DNA of 6,894 nucleotides from JBGPBY01 sp041481485 (GTDB lineage Bacteria > Acidobacteriota > Terriglobia > 20CM-2-55-15). Location: contig JBGPBY010000401.1 in NCBI GenBank assembly GCA_041481485.1, positions 1 to 6,894 on the forward strand, given 5' to 3'. Shown one piece after another: positions 6,486-6,894 of this stretch (position 1 is the first letter of the stretch; each line of letters starts with the position of its first letter). A model generated the notes under the pieces. It had not been told where the DNA came from. It made no database searches and saw nothing but the letters and a program-made list of their open reading frames with translations. Both the position numbers and the translations under genes were made by a program.

Positions 6486-6894
6486 TTGAACAGCTTGATG
6501 TCGATCTTCCCGACAGACGTATGCAGCTTGATCGGGTTTCCGCCGCCGTTGAGCTGGCCGGATTGTATTTCCGTGCGCGTTGGCGTGATGTTTAAAGGGG
6601 AGCGAGGGCTTGGCGGCGTCGGCAGAGTCTGAAATCTGCTGACGATCTGCGGAGTCAGCGGGACGTCGGACTGCACTTGCCGTCCTGTCGATGTTGTCTG
6701 GATATCGGCTTTCATTCCCTTGGGAAGGAACAAGGTGATGTCGCCGTTTCCTCCGGTCTGAAGGTTGACATGGAGGTCGCCGTTCGTTCGGTCTGGAACC
6801 ATTCTCAGGTAAATGTTGCCCGAACCGGTGGAAGCTTCCACCCAGGATCCCGCCTGCTCAATGCGAATGCTTCCTGCTTCGTTGCGGCCTTTGA
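6482..6894 (-). CDS. DUF4097-like beta-strand repeat protein, 5' end missing
   Basis: The reading frame is open from the right edge of the window to TAA at 6484-6482, giving 136 visible codons, so the start lies outside. A GTG at 6841-6839 is an internal valine: upstream codons continue the same pattern (GSIRIEQAGSW, then VEASTGSGNIYLR). The sequence alternates short beta strands with Gly/Ser/Thr/Asn turns, as in TGGNGDITLFLPKGMKADIQ and the closing LHTSVGKIDIKLF. This is the style of DUF4097 / adhesin-like proteins with right-handed beta structure, often envelope-associated. A proline-rich insert (FQTLPTPPSPRSPLNITP) interrupts the strands. The product function is unknown and any signal peptide or anchor would be in the missing part. 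The gene is convergent with the M16 gene and overlaps it by four bases. The family assignment rests on pattern, not on a catalytic motif. Confidence 0.78.
   Translation of the reverse strand, partial: KGRNEAGSIRIEQAGSWVEASTGSGNIYLRMVPDRTNGDLHVNLQTGGNGDITLFLPKGMKADIQTTSTGRQVQSDVPLTPQIVSRFQTLPTPPSPRSPLNITPTRTEIQSGQLNGGGNPIKLHTSVGKIDIKLFN

Noticed and set aside
6839..6841. GTG as the start codon of the right-edge gene
   Set aside because: The frame stays open upstream to the window edge and continues the same beta-repeat pattern, so this is an internal valine.

Overview
The window carries five complete protein-coding genes and one truncated one. The likeliest source is an Acidobacteriota genome or a close relative. 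The main clues are a TonB-family protein whose N-terminus opens with MFEDCLLES, recalled from acidobacterial TonB proteins; a secreted CHRD protein with a PEP-CTERM sorting tail, which implies a Gram-negative cell with an exosortase; and moderately GC-rich sequence with long antisense shadow ORFs. This placement is an inference from recall. No rRNA, tRNA, CRISPR array, transposase or phage gene is visible.

Left part (1-1695, minus strand): a TonB energy transducer gene lies downstream of a CHRD/PEP-CTERM surface protein gene. Both have strong Shine-Dalgarno sequences five bases before the start codon. The 215-base gap between them holds a paired REP-like palindromic repeat (946-1033) that starts five bases after the CHRD stop codon. 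The window opens inside what looks like another unit of the same repeat (1-16), directly after the tonB stop codon. A perfect 12-bp-arm palindrome (742-768) sits inside the 5' part of the tonB coding sequence. Positions 836-945, upstream of tonB, show no promoter I would defend.

Middle and right part (1794-6485, plus strand): a tight cluster starts divergently from the CHRD gene. It encodes a bifunctional NAD(P)HX repair enzyme (epimerase plus dehydratase), TsaE (the ATPase of tRNA t6A synthesis) and an exported two-domain M16 zinc peptidase. The first two genes overlap by 31 bases and the third follows after 22 bases, so co-transcription is likely. None of the three has a clear ribosome binding site, unlike the two minus-strand genes. 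The nnr-tsaE pairing is also known from E. coli (yjeF-yjeE).

Right edge (6482-6894, minus strand): a gene for a DUF4097-like beta-strand-repeat protein enters from beyond the window and ends convergently against the peptidase gene, with the stop codons sharing bases. No terminator hairpin fits between the two.

The genes are recognisable housekeeping and envelope functions. I do not see a new multi-gene system. The least explained signals are the REP-like elements abutting two stop codons, the palindrome inside tonB, and an in-phase A AAA AAG slippery heptamer just before the peptidase stop codon.
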